NCBI RefSeq assembly: GCF_017298635.1
Contig: NZ_CP071182.1
Span: 2,604,001 to 2,668,000 of the forward strand
Length of the DNA stretch: 64,000 nucleotides
Reading direction: 5' to 3'
Source: Paenalicyclobacillus mengziensis
GTDB taxonomy: Bacteria; Bacillota; Bacilli; Alicyclobacillales; Alicyclobacillaceae
Shown: positions 16,542-26,462 of the stretch, one piece after another
Position numbering within the stretch: the stretch's first letter is position 1
How the letters are laid out: each line of letters starts with the position of its first letter
Notes under the pieces: generated by a model
Seen by the model: only the letters and a program-made list of their open reading frames with translations
Told to the model about the DNA's origin: nothing
Databases searched by the model: none
Position numbers and translations under genes: made by a program

Positions 16542-18572
16542 ATGAAGCGATCCGATTTACTCATCATGGGTGCCGTGATTGGCATTGTCGTTATGATGGT
16601 GATTCCGCTCCCGAAAGCCATGCTCGACGTATTGCTGGTCATCAACCTATTTGTGTCGTTGACGGTTCTGATGGTCGCCATGAATACCAAAGAGCCGCTC
16701 GACTTTTCCGTCTTTCCTTCGATGCTCTTGATTACGACGCTGTACAGGCTCGCCCTGAACGTGTCATCCACCCGCTTGATTTTGCTCCACGGCGACGCTG
16801 GTGCAGTGATTTCGACGTTTGGCAACTTTGTTGTCGGCGGCAACCTGGTGGTCGGCTTTATCATCTTTCTGATTCTCGTCGTTATCCAGTTTATCGTCAT
16901 CACCAAAGGCGCCGAGCGCGTCGCCGAAGTGGCAGCCAGGTTTACCTTGGACGCGATGCCTGGAAAGCAGATTGCCATCGATGCCGACTTGAATGCGGGG
17001 CTCATCACAGAGGCCGATGCAAGGAGGCGCCGCCAGCAAATTGAGAAAGAGGCAGACTTCTACGGTGCCATGGACGGTGCTTCGAAGTTTGTCAAGGGAG
17101 ACGCTATTGCCTCCATGCTGATTGTGGCCATCAACACGGTCGGTGGTTTCATCATCGGTATGATTATTCAGCACGACTCATGGAACACAGCACTTCATAC
17201 ATACACATTGCTCTCCGTAGGTGACGGCCTTGTCAGTCAGATTCCGGCTTTGCTCTTGTCGACCGCAACAGGTTTGATGGTGACCCGGGCTGCGTCGGAA
17301 ACAAACCTTGGCTCCGACCTCGTCAGCCAGGTTTTCTCGTACTCCAATGCGCTCTATGTCGTGTCTGGTGCCTTGGTTTTGCTTGGTTTCACGCCGATTG
17401 GCATCATTCGAACATGGCCCATCGCTGCACTGGCAGTGTTCGGAGGTTATCGGATCCAAAAGCGGACCAAGGCGCTCGAAGTCAAGGAGCAGGAACAGGC
17501 CGTCCGAACCAAGCAGGAGGACCACAAAAAACCAGAGAGTGTCATGTCCTTGCTTGACGTCGAGCCCATTGAGTTTGAGTTTGGTTATGGACTGATTCCG
17601 ATTGTCGATAGCAAACAGGGCGGCGACCTGCTAGACAGGGTGGTGATGATTCGCCGTCAACTTGCACTTGAACTCGGTCTTGTCATACCGGTGATTCGGC
17701 TGCGGGACAACATCCAACTGCGCCCGTCCGAGTACAGCATCAAGGTGCGCGGGGTTGAAGTGGCAAAAGGAGAACTCATGATGGGTCATTATCTGGCCAT
17801 GAGCGCAGGACCGGAGGACCCAGCGATTACAGGTATCGCGACGACCGAGCCAGCTTTTGGACTGCCAGCACTGTGGATTGGCTCTGATATGCGCTTACGG
17901 GCAGAGACGGCTGGTTACACCGTGGTTGACCCGCCTGCTGTCGTGGCGACCCATCTGACAGAGGTCCTGCGCAGGCATGCTCATGAACTCCTGACCCGTC
18001 AGGATACAAAAGCCTTGCTCGATCACGTTCGGGAGACATCTCCTGCCGTCGTCGAGGAGGTCACGCCGAATCCATTATCGCTTGGCGAGGTACAGCGAGT
18101 TCTTGCCAATCTACTTCAAGAGAAGATTTCGATTCGAGATATGATTACCATTCTCGAGAGCCTTGCAGACGGGGCGAGACAGACCAAGGACATCGACACG
18201 CTGACAGAGTTGGTACGTCAGGCATTGGCACGGCAAATCTGTCACCAATTCCGATTACCCGATGAACCGCTGACGGTACTCACGTTCTCACCATCCGTGG
18301 AAGAATCCATCCAAACGGCCATGGTTCACCACGATGGGGGAGCGTACATCAACCTCGACGCCGATGCGTCCCAGCGCATTTTCCGCCGCCTCCGTGAAGA
18401 GTCGAATAAGCTGTCGGCGACGGGCAAGACGCCTGTGCTGTTGGTACATCCGCAACTTCGGCTGCCGCTTCGGCGCTGGCTCGCGCGCTCTCTACCGGAC
18501 ATTGTTTTGTTGTCTTACAACGAATTGGATCCAGCTGTCGATATTGAAAGTGCAGGGGTGGTGAATCTCTAA
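16542..18572 (+). CDS. flhA: Flagellar export protein FlhA
   Basis: FlhA is the large nonameric export-gate protein that docks chaperone-substrate complexes. The 676-residue product has about eight N-terminal membrane segments, the conserved FHIPEP-type signature region (RLALNVSSTRLIL) and the cytoplasmic domain starting near residue 320. It has usual length and an AGGAGGTGA site before the ATG. Confidence 0.96.
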   Translation: MKRSDLLIMGAVIGIVVMMVIPLPKAMLDVLLVINLFVSLTVLMVAMNTKEPLDFSVFPSMLLITTLYRLALNVSSTRLILLHGDAGAVISTFGNFVVGGNLVVGFIIFLILVVIQFIVITKGAERVAEVAARFTLDAMPGKQIAIDADLNAGLITEADARRRRQQIEKEADFYGAMDGASKFVKGDAIASMLIVAINTVGGFIIGMIIQHDSWNTALHTYTLLSVGDGLVSQIPALLLSTATGLMVTRAASETNLGSDLVSQVFSYSNALYVVSGALVLLGFTPIGIIRTWPIAALAVFGGYRIQKRTKALEVKEQEQAVRTKQEDHKKPESVMSLLDVEPIEFEFGYGLIPIVDSKQGGDLLDRVVMIRRQLALELGLVIPVIRLRDNIQLRPSEYSIKVRGVEVAKGELMMGHYLAMSAGPEDPAITGIATTEPAFGLPALWIGSDMRLRAETAGYTVVDPPAVVATHLTEVLRRHAHELLTRQDTKALLDHVRETSPAVVEEVTPNPLSLGEVQRVLANLLQEKISIRDMITILESLADGARQTKDIDTLTELVRQALARQICHQFRLPDEPLTVLTFSPSVEESIQTAMVHHDGGAYINLDADASQRIFRRLREESNKLSATGKTPVLLVHPQLRLPLRRWLARSLPDIVLLSYNELDPAVDIESAGVVNL

Positions 18573-20036
18573 ATGATGATTCGAAAATATATCGTCAAGG
18601 ACATTCCGGAAGCCGTCGTGATGATTCGTAGGGACCTCGGAAAAGACGCGGTCATTCTCAATACCAAAAAGGTATGGGCAAAGCGTTGGTTTGGGCTGTG
18701 GCGCACCCGGCGGGTCGAAGTGGTGGCTGCGACCGGGGATGATGTTCCGCGCAAAGTGTCGCAACCGACAAACCCGGGGACGGGACAAATGTCAGCGCAC
18801 ACCTGGACACAACCAGCCACGCAGACGTCCCTGCAAGTCGGAGCACAAGCCATCCCAGAACGGGCGGACAACGCCCCAGCGCGGACGGCACCGGTGCCGC
18901 CAATGACACAGGCAGCAATACCCGCCTTTGCGGGCGCGGCACAGTACACACAACAGGCGAGTTTGGTCGGGACCGCTTATGAGACTGCGCAGCCAGTTCG
19001 TAGTACGTCTGTTTCAACTCGTGCGCGTGACAGCGCATTTCATCCGCTCGCTGCAGGACTTGAGCTCGGCAGTACCGAACCACGAAACCAGACAGATAGA
19101 AGTCAGACAGATAGAAACCAGATGGATAGAAACCAGATGGATAGTGAGCGGAACGAAGACGTGAAGAGGCTCTGGAACGAGATCTCCGAGCTGAAACAGA
19201 AGTTAAATAACCACGAGCAACCTTCGGCTCCAGAACAGGGATTTCCGCGCTTGCGCAAACACTTACTGGGTCAAGGTGTCAACCCGGTGCACGTTGATGA
19301 CATCATGAAAAAATGTATCCAAGCATCAACGGCTGAGGGGCAGGTTGCGGGGCAGGTCAGCTTTGAAGTCATGCGTCAAAGTTTTGTCACCGCTGTGGCC
19401 GAGAGCCTGGGGAGTTTGGTAGAGACCCGTTCCATCAGTGGAGATTCCCGCATTATTGGGTTTGTGGGTCCAACCGGTGTCGGCAAGACAACGACGATTG
19501 CGAAACTTGCCGCACTTCACGTTCTTGAGGGGAAACGCAAAGTCGGCCTGCTCACCACGGACACGTTCCGAATTGCAGCGGTCGATCAACTGAGGACCTA
19601 TGCCAACATCCTCAACATTCCACTTCAAGTGGTGTATCAAGATTCCGAGGTCAAGGGTGCCCTTCAGGCCCTCGCAGACAGAGACCTCATCCTAGTGGAT
19701 ACCGCCGGACGAAACTTTAGTAACGTAAAGCACGTTCGCGAAACCCATGCTTTACTCGACATGCTCGGGTGCGACGAAGTTCACCTCGTCTTGTCGTTCA
19801 CGAGCAAACCTGAAGACATAAAAGAGTTAATTCAGTCCTTCAGGGACCTGCCGGTGACGCAGGTTCTGATGACAAAACTGGACGAAACGAGGTCCTATGG
19901 CGGGGCCCTGAATCTCCTGCTCGATTTTCGGCGCCCGCTCTCTTACATCACGATGGGTCAGAATGTGCCAGATGACATTGCAGTCGCATCAACAGAGAAA
20001 CTCCTGCGACTCATTGCCGGGGGGGCGAGGTTTTGA
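18573..20036 (+). CDS. flhF: Flagellar SRP-like GTPase FlhF
   Basis: FlhF is a signal-recognition-particle GTPase that fixes flagellar position together with FlhG. The 487-residue protein has a short N-terminal B domain (MIRKYIVKDIPEAVVMIRRD), a variable linker of about 160 residues rich in Gln/Thr/Ala/Pro, and the NG domain with G1 GPTGVGKTT at about 299-307 and TTDTFRIAAVDQLRTYA. It is longer than Bacillus FlhF (about 366) because of the linker. It follows flhA directly. Confidence 0.94.
   Translation: MMIRKYIVKDIPEAVVMIRRDLGKDAVILNTKKVWAKRWFGLWRTRRVEVVAATGDDVPRKVSQPTNPGTGQMSAHTWTQPATQTSLQVGAQAIPERADNAPARTAPVPPMTQAAIPAFAGAAQYTQQASLVGTAYETAQPVRSTSVSTRARDSAFHPLAAGLELGSTEPRNQTDRSQTDRNQMDRNQMDSERNEDVKRLWNEISELKQKLNNHEQPSAPEQGFPRLRKHLLGQGVNPVHVDDIMKKCIQASTAEGQVAGQVSFEVMRQSFVTAVAESLGSLVETRSISGDSRIIGFVGPTGVGKTTTIAKLAALHVLEGKRKVGLLTTDTFRIAAVDQLRTYANILNIPLQVVYQDSEVKGALQALADRDLILVDTAGRNFSNVKHVRETHALLDMLGCDEVHLVLSFTSKPEDIKELIQSFRDLPVTQVLMTKLDETRSYGGALNLLLDFRRPLSYITMGQNVPDDIAVASTEKLLRLIAGGARF
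19086..19145 (+). repeat. 15-bp tandem repeat inside flhF
   Basis: Four 15-bp units (19086, 19101, 19116, 19131) encode NQTDR, SQTDR, NQMDR and NQMDS in the FlhF linker. The unit keeps the frame, so slippage would change only linker length. Confidence 0.8.
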
Positions 20037-20941
20037 CAGAGTTCGGAGCGGATCAGGCAGAAAAGCTGAGAAGTCTGATGTCTGACGCGGGAGGGCACGA
20101 CACAACTGGAAACGGGACCGTGATTGCCATTACAAGTGGCAAGGGCGGTGTCGGAAAGTCCAACTTCTGCATCAATTTCGCTATCGGGCTAAAAGAACTC
20201 GGACACAGACCGGTTATCATTGACGCTGATGTAGGGTTTGCAGATGTTGAGGTGCTGCTCGGCATTCATCCAGCACACACGATTGTGGACGTTGTGCAAG
20301 GTATGAGCATCTGGGATGCACTTAGTTATCACTCGAGCGGGCTGGCGTTTTTAGCGGCGAGCACGGGTCTCACAGACATCCATGACCTCGGCTCGGAGGA
20401 GATGCTCCGACTGATGAACGAGATGGAGAAACTGCATGAACAGTTTGACGTGGTGCTGATTGATTCAGGAGCTGGCATGGGACGCAACATCGGTAGACTG
20501 CTGTCTGCAGCAGACGAGGTCTTTCTTGTCACGACTCCCGAACCGACAGCAGTCGCTGACGCTTACGCAGTGATGAAAATGCTCGCACACCGCGGGGAAG
20601 TTCCGCCCACGCGGATGGTTGTGAACCGTGTGGGGAATTTTGTCGCTGGCAAGGAGACGGCCGAGAAACTGCAACTGGTCGCGTCCCGTTTTCTTGATGT
20701 GGAAGTTGGCATCCTGGGGTACATTCTTGAGGATTCTACCGTCTCTAAAGCGGTCATGGAGCAGTCGGCATTGTTGTTCGGCTTTCCTGATTCGGTAGCA
20801 TCGCGCTGCGTCAGGCAGTTGGTCCGGAATTATTTGCACCGTGAACCGCCTCGAGAACGGAGAGGTATCGGCAGATTTTTCGAACGGCTGTTTGGCAAAA
20901 GGCGCTCCGGTAACGAAATCAATTCCACACACTCAGCGTAA
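20033..20941 (+). CDS. flhG: MinD-like ATPase FlhG (YlxH)
   Basis: FlhG is the MinD/ParA-family ATPase that sets flagellar number and stimulates FlhF GTPase activity. The 302-residue protein has the deviant Walker A GKGGVGKSN near residue 40, the switch region (VIIDADVGFADVEVLLG) and a basic C-terminal amphipathic segment. Its TTG start overlaps the flhF stop by 4 bp. Confidence 0.94.
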   Translation: MTEFGADQAEKLRSLMSDAGGHDTTGNGTVIAITSGKGGVGKSNFCINFAIGLKELGHRPVIIDADVGFADVEVLLGIHPAHTIVDVVQGMSIWDALSYHSSGLAFLAASTGLTDIHDLGSEEMLRLMNEMEKLHEQFDVVLIDSGAGMGRNIGRLLSAADEVFLVTTPEPTAVADAYAVMKMLAHRGEVPPTRMVVNRVGNFVAGKETAEKLQLVASRFLDVEVGILGYILEDSTVSKAVMEQSALLFGFPDSVASRCVRQLVRNYLHREPPRERRGIGRFFERLFGKRRSGNEINSTHSA

Positions 20942-20983
20942 GCAGCCTGTCTCAGGGGCGCGATATAGAGAGGAGGCAACGGG

Positions 20984-21448
20984 ATGCAACAGTCGATTGT
21001 GGTATTTCGTGTAGCAGATAAAGAATACGGGGTTCCAGTTGAACTGGTTCATTCGGTGGAACAGGGGGTTACAGTGACCGCCGTACCAAGGACAATTGCA
21101 TTTATTCGGGGCGTCTTTGAGTTACGCGGCGACGTGATTCCGTTGGTTGATATGCGTGAACGACTTGGACAAATGGACCAGGTTGTGCTTGAGAGCGGGT
21201 TTGTCCTGGTGGTAGAGGTGAATGGGGACAAGACAGGTTTTTTGGTCGACGAAGTGAACGACGTTGTCCCAGTCGATGACGAGGCGCTCGAACCGGTGCC
21301 GAGAGTGATTGGCGGACTCGAAGCAGAGTTTATTCGGGGGATGGCCCGGAAAGGCCATAGACTCCTGATTCTCCTCAATCTGCCTCAACTTTTGTCAGAC
21401 GCTGAACTCCGCCAATTAAAACAACTTGAAGAAAGTAGGAAATCATGA
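20984..21448 (+). CDS. cheW: Chemotaxis adaptor CheW
   Basis: CheW couples chemoreceptors to the CheA kinase. The 154-residue single-domain protein has the CheW fold signatures (VFRVADKEYGVPVELVHSV and GVFELRGDVIPLVDMRERLG). It directly follows flhG; in Bacillus cheB and cheA lie in between and are missing here. Start ATG 20984 has an AGAGGAGG site. Confidence 0.94.
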   Translation: MQQSIVVFRVADKEYGVPVELVHSVEQGVTVTAVPRTIAFIRGVFELRGDVIPLVDMRERLGQMDQVVLESGFVLVVEVNGDKTGFLVDEVNDVVPVDDEALEPVPRVIGGLEAEFIRGMARKGHRLLILLNLPQLLSDAELRQLKQLEESRKS

Positions 21449-22053
21449 TGGGCGAAGGTGAACTGAGCAGCCTGCACGTGGACATTCTACAGGAAGTTGG
21501 CAACATTGGGGCAGCCCACGCTGCAACCGCGTTGTCAGAGCTCTTGGGTACGCCTGTGCGCATTTCTGTGTCCAGCGCCAGGCGATGTACGTTTGACGAG
21601 GTATCCGAAGTCGCTGGTGGCCCCGATGAATTGATTGTCGGGGTGTTTGTACGCGTCACGGGAGACATCGGCGGCAACATGCTACTCTTGATGTCGGTGG
21701 ACAGCGCGAACATCCTGCTTCAGACATTGCTCGGCTCCAAAATCGTGAGTGGGGACTACGATGATATGCAACTATCTGCGCTCGGCGAGGTCGGGAACAT
21801 CCTCGGGGGGGCATACACAAGCGCCATCGCAACACTGACCTCACTGCGCATGTCTCAGTCCGTTCCGGCTGTGGCTGTGGATATGGCTGGGGCGATTCTG
21901 GATGCTGGCATTCTTGCCACCAGTGAAGTATCGGACTTTGCAGTCCTGATTGATACGTCCATCATGGGAGGAGCGTCGAATATCGATGGACATTTTTTTC
22001 TCTTGCCGGACCCATCTTCGACAGTGCCCCTGCTTGATGCACTGGGGTGTTGA
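21445..22053 (+). CDS. cheC: CheY-P phosphatase CheC
   Basis: CheC removes phosphate from CheY-P and regulates CheD. The 202-residue protein contains both active-site helices, DILQEVGN near residue 12 and SALGEVGN near residue 111, so both sites look functional. Its start overlaps the cheW stop. It has typical length. Confidence 0.94.
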   Translation: MMGEGELSSLHVDILQEVGNIGAAHAATALSELLGTPVRISVSSARRCTFDEVSEVAGGPDELIVGVFVRVTGDIGGNMLLLMSVDSANILLQTLLGSKIVSGDYDDMQLSALGEVGNILGGAYTSAIATLTSLRMSQSVPAVAVDMAGAILDAGILATSEVSDFAVLIDTSIMGGASNIDGHFFLLPDPSSTVPLLDALGC

Positions 22054-22055
22054 CC

Positions 22056-22580
22056 TTGTCCGACTACAGCGAACAAGTTGAAGTCGTGTGTCGAATTGGT
22101 ATCGCCGACGGTGCCGTGGTTTCGAGGCCTGACAGATTGCGGACATCAGGCCTGGGCTCATGCGTTGGTCTCGTCATGTATGACGTGTTAACCGGGCTGT
22201 CGGGAATGGTCCATGTGATGTTGCCGACTGCCCCAGCGGACTTTGCCGAGCGCTTGCGTGTTGACGGTGTAAAACCGCAAAAGTACGCAGATTCAGCGGT
22301 GTTGTGGCTAGTCAGCGAGCTTCAGAATCGGGGTTCAACCATCCGTAACCTACGTGCCAAAATGGCTGGTGGCGCTCAGATGTTTGCTTCAGCGGGGAGG
22401 TCGGATGTGTTACGTGTCGGCCCCCGTAATGTTGAAGCGGTGGAAACCGCGCTCACCGGCTGCTCCATCCCGCTGCTCGCCAAGGACGTTGGCGGCACGG
22501 AAGGTCGCACGATTGAGTTTGACAGTCAAACCCAGTTACTGTCCGTTCGAACCGCCAAATCCGGAACGTTTACGATTTGA
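22056..22580 (+). CDS. cheD: Receptor glutamine deamidase CheD
   Basis: CheD deamidates chemoreceptors and binds CheC in an adaptation feedback loop. The protein (about 174 residues) has the catalytic Cys in GLGSCVGLVMYD, the His in LSGMVHVMLP and the conserved KMAGGAQMF loop. I prefer TTG 22056 because GGGGTG (22044-22049) precedes it by 6 nt; GTG 22047 and TTG 22050 are also in frame. Confidence 0.93.
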   Translation: MSDYSEQVEVVCRIGIADGAVVSRPDRLRTSGLGSCVGLVMYDVLTGLSGMVHVMLPTAPADFAERLRVDGVKPQKYADSAVLWLVSELQNRGSTIRNLRAKMAGGAQMFASAGRSDVLRVGPRNVEAVETALTGCSIPLLAKDVGGTEGRTIEFDSQTQLLSVRTAKSGTFTI

Positions 22581-22599
22581 ATGCCGAGGAGGAAAGACA

Positions 22600-23322
22600 T
22601 TGGTCAGCATCATCATATACACCGTGCTCCTATTTGGACTCATTGTTCTATTCTTCTTTGGCACCCGGTTTAACCGCCGGCAGTTGCAGTCGGGAAAATC
22701 TCAAGGGTTTCTGAATGTCATCTCCTCGTTGATTCAAACAAACCGGCGGTTGTGGAGCATGCCCACTGCGGAAAACAGCGGACAAAGACAGAAGTTCGTG
22801 GACGAGGAACATCCAGAGGTTAAGAAGGCGCTGCGGGTGCTGTCCGACATGTACGAGGAATTTCAAGAGAACATTGAAGCTGTCCGCGAAGATGTGGCAC
22901 TCACCTTAGAGGCCAGTCACCAGCAGGCTGAGATCCGCGTCAGACAGTTAGAAGACAGGGTAGCACGGCTCGAGCAACAACTTCGCGAAGCTGTGGGTCG
23001 AGGGGAGGGCGCTGACACGTTGGCAAATACGGATGAACCTGAAGCGTCTGCTGCGGCAGCCAGCACACGGACTGAACGCGATGTTTCCACTACATCTCAG
23101 CCCGAAGGCAGAGAAGAGGTTCAATCGGCTCCAGATTTGGACAAATCGGCCTCGGTCTCGCCCGAACCCGGTCCTGGAATCAACAGCACGTACAGTGAAA
23201 TTCTGAATCGATTACAAACCGGGGCATCACGCGAAGAAATCGCTCGTTCGCTTGGTGTCGGTCTCACCGAAGTCGACATCGTTGCACGCATCTTTTTGCC
23301 AACGGGGTACAAGAAGGGTTAA
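22600..23322 (+). CDS. swrB: SwrB/YlxL-like membrane protein
   Basis: The 240-residue protein has one N-terminal membrane helix (ISIIYTVLLFGLIVLFFF-like, residues 3-22), a coiled-coil (about 75-135), a low-complexity acidic Ser/Ala/Glu linker and a C-terminal helix-turn-helix-like motif (RLQTGASREEIARSLGVG). This arrangement matches Bacillus SwrB (YlxL), which activates flagellar export and follows sigD. Sequence similarity is visible mainly at the two ends. TTG 22600 is the start, after GAGGAGGAAAG. Confidence 0.72.
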   Translation: MVSIIIYTVLLFGLIVLFFFGTRFNRRQLQSGKSQGFLNVISSLIQTNRRLWSMPTAENSGQRQKFVDEEHPEVKKALRVLSDMYEEFQENIEAVREDVALTLEASHQQAEIRVRQLEDRVARLEQQLREAVGRGEGADTLANTDEPEASAAAASTRTERDVSTTSQPEGREEVQSAPDLDKSASVSPEPGPGINSTYSEILNRLQTGASREEIARSLGVGLTEVDIVARIFLPTGYKKG

Positions 23323-23366
23323 ATCACAGGGCATGCTTGTATCGCATGCGTCCACAGAATTCCAGG

Positions 23367-23395
23367 TTGATGTCCCCCCCTGGCTATGATATATT
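23367..23395 (+). promoter_or_regulatory. SigA promoter of rpsB
   Basis: TTGATG (23367-23372) and TATATT (23390-23395) are separated by 17 bp. Transcription would start near 23402, giving a leader of about 115 nt before rpsB. Confidence 0.75.
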
Positions 23396-23446
23396 AAAAA
23401 ATGGTGTAATTGCCCGCAGACCTTGCGGAGTACACACGTTTGCGGA

Positions 23447-23480
23447 TGGAATACCGTGGTCCCTGATGGGTGGTATTCCA
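23447..23480 (+). promoter_or_regulatory. rpsB leader hairpin
   Basis: TGGAATACC (23447-23455) pairs perfectly with GGTATTCCA (23472-23480); the 16-nt loop can form an inner CCC/GGG pair. There is no T-run. It is a candidate site of autoregulation by ribosomal protein S2, an inference from its place in the leader. Confidence 0.55.
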
Positions 23481-23518
23481 GTCGAAGCAGGCGGAGGACA
23501 AACCTAGGAGGAAGAAGA

Positions 23519-24235
23519 ATGGCGATTATTTCAATGAAACAACTGCTGGAAGCTGGTGTTCACTTCGGGCACCAAACGCGTCGCTGGAATCCTAAAATGG
23601 CGCGTTACATTTTCACGGAGCGTAATGGAATTTACATCATTGACTTACAAAAGACTGTCCGCAAGGTGGAGGAAGCTTACAATTTCGTTCGTGACCTTGC
23701 AGCGGAGGGCAAGACCATCCTGTTTGTTGGTACCAAGAAGCAAGCGCAAGAGGCTGTCAAAGAAGAAGCGGAACGCAGCGGTATGTACTATGTCAACCAG
23801 CGTTGGTTGGGTGGCACGCTGACCAACTTCCCAACAATTCAAAAACGCATCAGCCGACTGGTACAGCTTGAGACCATGGAAGAGGACGGAACCTTCTCCG
23901 TGCTGCCAAAGAAAGAGGTCATCTTGCTCCGCAAAGAAAAGGAACGTCTCGAAAAGTTCCTTGGCGGCATCAAGAACATGAAGAAGATTCCGAGCGCCAT
24001 GTTTATCATCGACCCGCGTAAAGAGCGTATCGCAGTGGCTGAGGCCCATAAGCTCGGGATTCCGATTGTGGGGATTGTAGATACGAACTGCGATCCTGAT
24101 GAGATTGACTATGTGATTCCTGGAAATGACGATGCAATTCGCGCTGTCAAGTTGTTGACGAACAAAATGGCGGAAGCTGTTTTGGAGGGTTCGCAACAGC
24201 AGGTCTCGGAAGAAACAGCGACAACGACAGCCTGA
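23519..24235 (+). CDS. rpsB: 30S ribosomal protein S2
   Basis: S2 is a late-assembling 30S protein. The 238-residue product begins [20 protein letters not shown] and contains the usual [11 protein letters not shown] and [10 protein letters not shown] motifs and the acidic [20 protein letters not shown] 23519 follows AGGAGGAAGA. It is the first gene of a short unit ending in a terminator at 24255. Confidence 0.98.
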   Translation: MAIISMKQLLEAGVHFGHQTRRWNPKMARYIFTERNGIYIIDLQKTVRKVEEAYNFVRDLAAEGKTILFVGTKKQAQEAVKEEAERSGMYYVNQRWLGGTLTNFPTIQKRISRLVQLETMEEDGTFSVLPKKEVILLRKEKERLEKFLGGIKNMKKIPSAMFIIDPRKERIAVAEAHKLGIPIVGIVDTNCDPDEIDYVIPGNDDAIRAVKLLTNKMAEAVLEGSQQQVSEETATTTA

Positions 24236-24254
24236 TTATAGAGATTTGTGACGA

Positions 24255-24297
24255 GAGGCTGGTGAGGTGGTTAACCTTTGCCTCACCGCCTCTTTTT
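24255..24297 (+). terminator. Terminator or attenuator between rpsB and tsf
   Basis: GAGGC-T-GGTGAGG (24255-24267) pairs with CCTCACC-GCCTC (24281-24292), followed by five T. It could partly reduce tsf expression relative to rpsB. Confidence 0.85.
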
Positions 24298-24332
24298 GTG
24301 CCTAACTAACCTTGTTCTGGAGGGTATTGAAG

Positions 24333-24983
24333 ATGGAGATTTCAGCAGCATTGGTGAAAGAGTTGCGTGAAAAGACAGGCGCTGGCATGATGGATTGCAA
24401 GCGCGCCTTGACGGAAGCGAACGGCGACATTGAACGTGCTGGCGAGTTGCTCCGTGAGAAGGGGCTGGCATCGGCAGCGAAAAAGGCCGGGCGAGTTGCC
24501 TCTGAAGGTGTTGTCGAAGCATACATTCATGGCGGTGGAAGAATCGGCGTTCTCGTCGAAGTCAACTCTGAAACAGACTTCGTTGCCAAGAACCAGGAGT
24601 TCCGTGATTTTGTTCATGACGTAGCAATGCACATTGCGGCTGCTGCGCCACAGTATGTTCGTCGCGAAGATGTCCCTGCAGATACTGTTGAGCGTGAAAA
24701 GGAAATCCTCCGCCAACAAACCCTGAATGAAGGCAAACCGGCCAACATCGTGGATAAAATCGTTGAGGGCCGTATTGATAAGTTTTTCAAGGAGATTTGC
24801 TTGCTCGAACAACCTTTTGTCAAGAATCCAGACAAAACGGTTGAGGAATTGTTGAAAGAGATCATCGCCCATATTGGTGAGAACATCTCCATTCGGCGTT
24901 TCTCACGCTACGTGGTTGGCGAAGGTATTGAGAAGAAAGAAAGCAACTTTGTTGAAGAAGTCATGGCACAGGTTCGCGGATAA
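24333..24983 (+). CDS. tsf: Elongation factor Ts
   Basis: EF-Ts exchanges GDP for GTP on EF-Tu. The 216-residue protein has the N-terminal UBA-like region ([19 protein letters not shown]) and the core SETDFVAKN motif. It is much shorter than Bacillus EF-Ts (about 290) and resembles the short form of some thermophiles and Alicyclobacillaceae. ATG 24333 follows GGAGGG. Confidence 0.97.
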   Translation: MEISAALVKELREKTGAGMMDCKRALTEANGDIERAGELLREKGLASAAKKAGRVASEGVVEAYIHGGGRIGVLVEVNSETDFVAKNQEFRDFVHDVAMHIAAAAPQYVRREDVPADTVEREKEILRQQTLNEGKPANIVDKIVEGRIDKFFKEICLLEQPFVKNPDKTVEELLKEIIAHIGENISIRRFSRYVVGEGIEKKESNFVEEVMAQVRG

Positions 24984-24996
24984 TGCAACATCATCA

Positions 24997-25020
24997 GGGA
25001 ACACGCTGAGTGTTCCCTTT
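24997..25020 (+). terminator. tsf terminator
   Basis: GGGAACAC (24997-25004) pairs perfectly with GTGTTCCC (25010-25017) across a GCTGA loop, followed by TTT. The T-run is short, so strength is uncertain. Confidence 0.65.
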
Positions 25021-25024
25021 CTAT

Positions 25025-26425
<1,401 letters not shown>

Positions 26426-26462
26426 GGTTTGTTTTAGGTAGGGAATGGGGAGGCTTGGGAGG

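Noticed and set aside
23331..23351. GCATGC inverted repeat as a swrB terminator
   Set aside because: The stem is short and no T-run follows, so termination before the rpsB promoter is not supported.
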